This document shows, piece by piece, positions 24,672 to 25,044 of a stretch of DNA of 25,044 nucleotides. Numbering within the stretch: position 1 is the first letter of the stretch; each line of letters opens with the position of its first letter. The notes under the pieces are model-generated. The model was not told the origin of the DNA and ran no database searches. It saw only the letters and a program-made list of their open reading frames with translations. The stretch lies in the NCBI GenBank assembly GCA_019314425.1, contig JAFCZI010000002.1:1-25044 (forward strand), read 5' to 3'. This DNA is from Deltaproteobacteria bacterium (GTDB lineage: Bacteria; Desulfobacterota; DSM-4660; Desulfatiglandales; Desulfatiglandaceae). The translations under genes were made by a program, and so were the position numbers.

Positions 24672-24775
24672 TGATGGCGCCGTAAAAAGTCCCATCTACT
24701 GCGTTGTAGTGATTTTAATGAACTGCCACCGGAATTTCATACGGACTCACTGCTGCCATTTTTTGGCCCCCATCA
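24672..24775. mobile_element. Family 1 miniature element, copy C (short, diverged, inverted)
   Basis: The left end TGATGGCGCCGTAAAAAGTC is the reverse complement of the right end of copies A and B, and the match continues for about 45 bases (CCATCTACTGCGTTG). The right end (ending GGCCCCCATCA) is a weaker inverted partner. The flanks AATGT and AATAT are similar but not identical. The interior of copy A is missing, so this is a deleted or diverged member. Confidence 0.55.
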
Positions 24776-24906
24776 AATATTTTTTCCTGCAACTTGATGA
24801 CGGTATCATACATCATTCTCCAATAAAATCAATCTATTCCGGCATATTCCTTCGCCTGGGGTGAAAAAAATGGAGATCCCGACTCGATCCGGATAAGTGC
24901 TTGATT
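24776..24906. other. Intergenic, AT-rich, nothing recognisable
   Basis: No gene, RNA or repeat could be supported here. Short frames that run into this region from the repeat element are by-products of the repeat. Confidence 0.3.
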
Positions 24907-25044
24907 TTACGATGCCCACCCAAGTCTCTTTGGGGTAATGTTTTTTGATATTGGAAAATTCTCATAGAATTCAAGGAGCTTAGATACATCGCAAATCCCT
25001 CCTAATGCGAAAAAAAACATTTTTTCAGCATCAAAACCCCATGA
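24907..25044 (-). CDS. Possible C-terminal end of a gene running off the window edge
   Basis: On the minus strand one frame is open from the window edge to a TAA at 24907-24909 (45 codons) and reads FALGGICDVSKLLEFYENFP and onward to KRLGWAS. It resembles protein but has no domain I recognise, and 45 open codons can occur by chance. A second reading in another frame, starting with ATG near 24988 after GGAGG, would give a 50-residue basic peptide that looks less natural. Confidence 0.25.
   Translation of the reverse strand, partial: SWGFDAEKMFFFALGGICDVSKLLEFYENFPISKNITPKRLGWAS

Noticed and set aside
24664..24864. 66-codon plus-strand frame
   Set aside because: It begins inside the repeat copy C and its first residues are the repeat translated; the rest has no supporting features.

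Overview
The window looks like part of the chromosome of a sulfate-reducing Desulfobacterota (deltaproteobacterium), probably near Desulfobacteraceae. The clues are a free-standing HdrC-type iron-sulfur protein, an Mrp/Mbh-type antiporter operon, many PAS-type sensors and short dispersed inverted-repeat elements. This placement is inference; no rRNA or tRNA is present.

Left part. A minus-strand HdrC-like ferredoxin gene (297-923) lies between two same-orientation copies of one short repeat. The downstream copy (147-310) has terminal inverted repeats and a 5-bp target duplication, and it supplies the gene's stop codon. A plus-strand Cu(I)/Ag(I) efflux operon of the Cus type follows (1453-9602): a first TolC/CusC-like protein, a second lipoprotein CusC-like gene frameshifted at a C8 tract, CusB, a very long CusA and a small secreted YtkA-like protein. 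Junctions overlap by ATGA or are a few bases apart. A decayed sensor gene (9611-10266) trails the operon.

Middle part. A second miniature element (10288-10443) precedes a plus-strand FAD-dependent phytoene desaturase/retinol saturase-type oxidoreductase (one single-base frameshift). This overlaps a CNNM/CBS-domain membrane protein (11951-13120).

Right part. A long minus-strand operon (22663 down to 13236) encodes an Mrp antiporter in the order of the Mrp-like half of archaeal Mbh hydrogenase: MrpE, MrpF, MrpG, DUF4040, an MbhE-MrpB fusion, MrpC, MrpD, a second MrpD/NuoM-like subunit, two small membrane proteins and a third NuoL/MrpD-like subunit. No hydrogenase genes accompany it in the window. 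The last gene, 22 bp behind, encodes a soluble Crp-like/PAS/PAS/HisKA sensor with no ATPase domain. A perfect 25-bp hairpin abuts a ribosome-binding site inside the operon. Upstream on the same strand are a PAS histidine kinase and a stand-alone receiver protein (24540-22893).

No CRISPR array, phage, full insertion sequence or known defence system was seen. The most unusual features are two families of miniature inverted-repeat elements placed at gene boundaries, two insertions in CusA, and the ATPase-less sensor attached to the Mrp operon. Frameshifts at homopolymer or short G/C runs are confined to 3.0-11.6 kb and may be sequencing errors.
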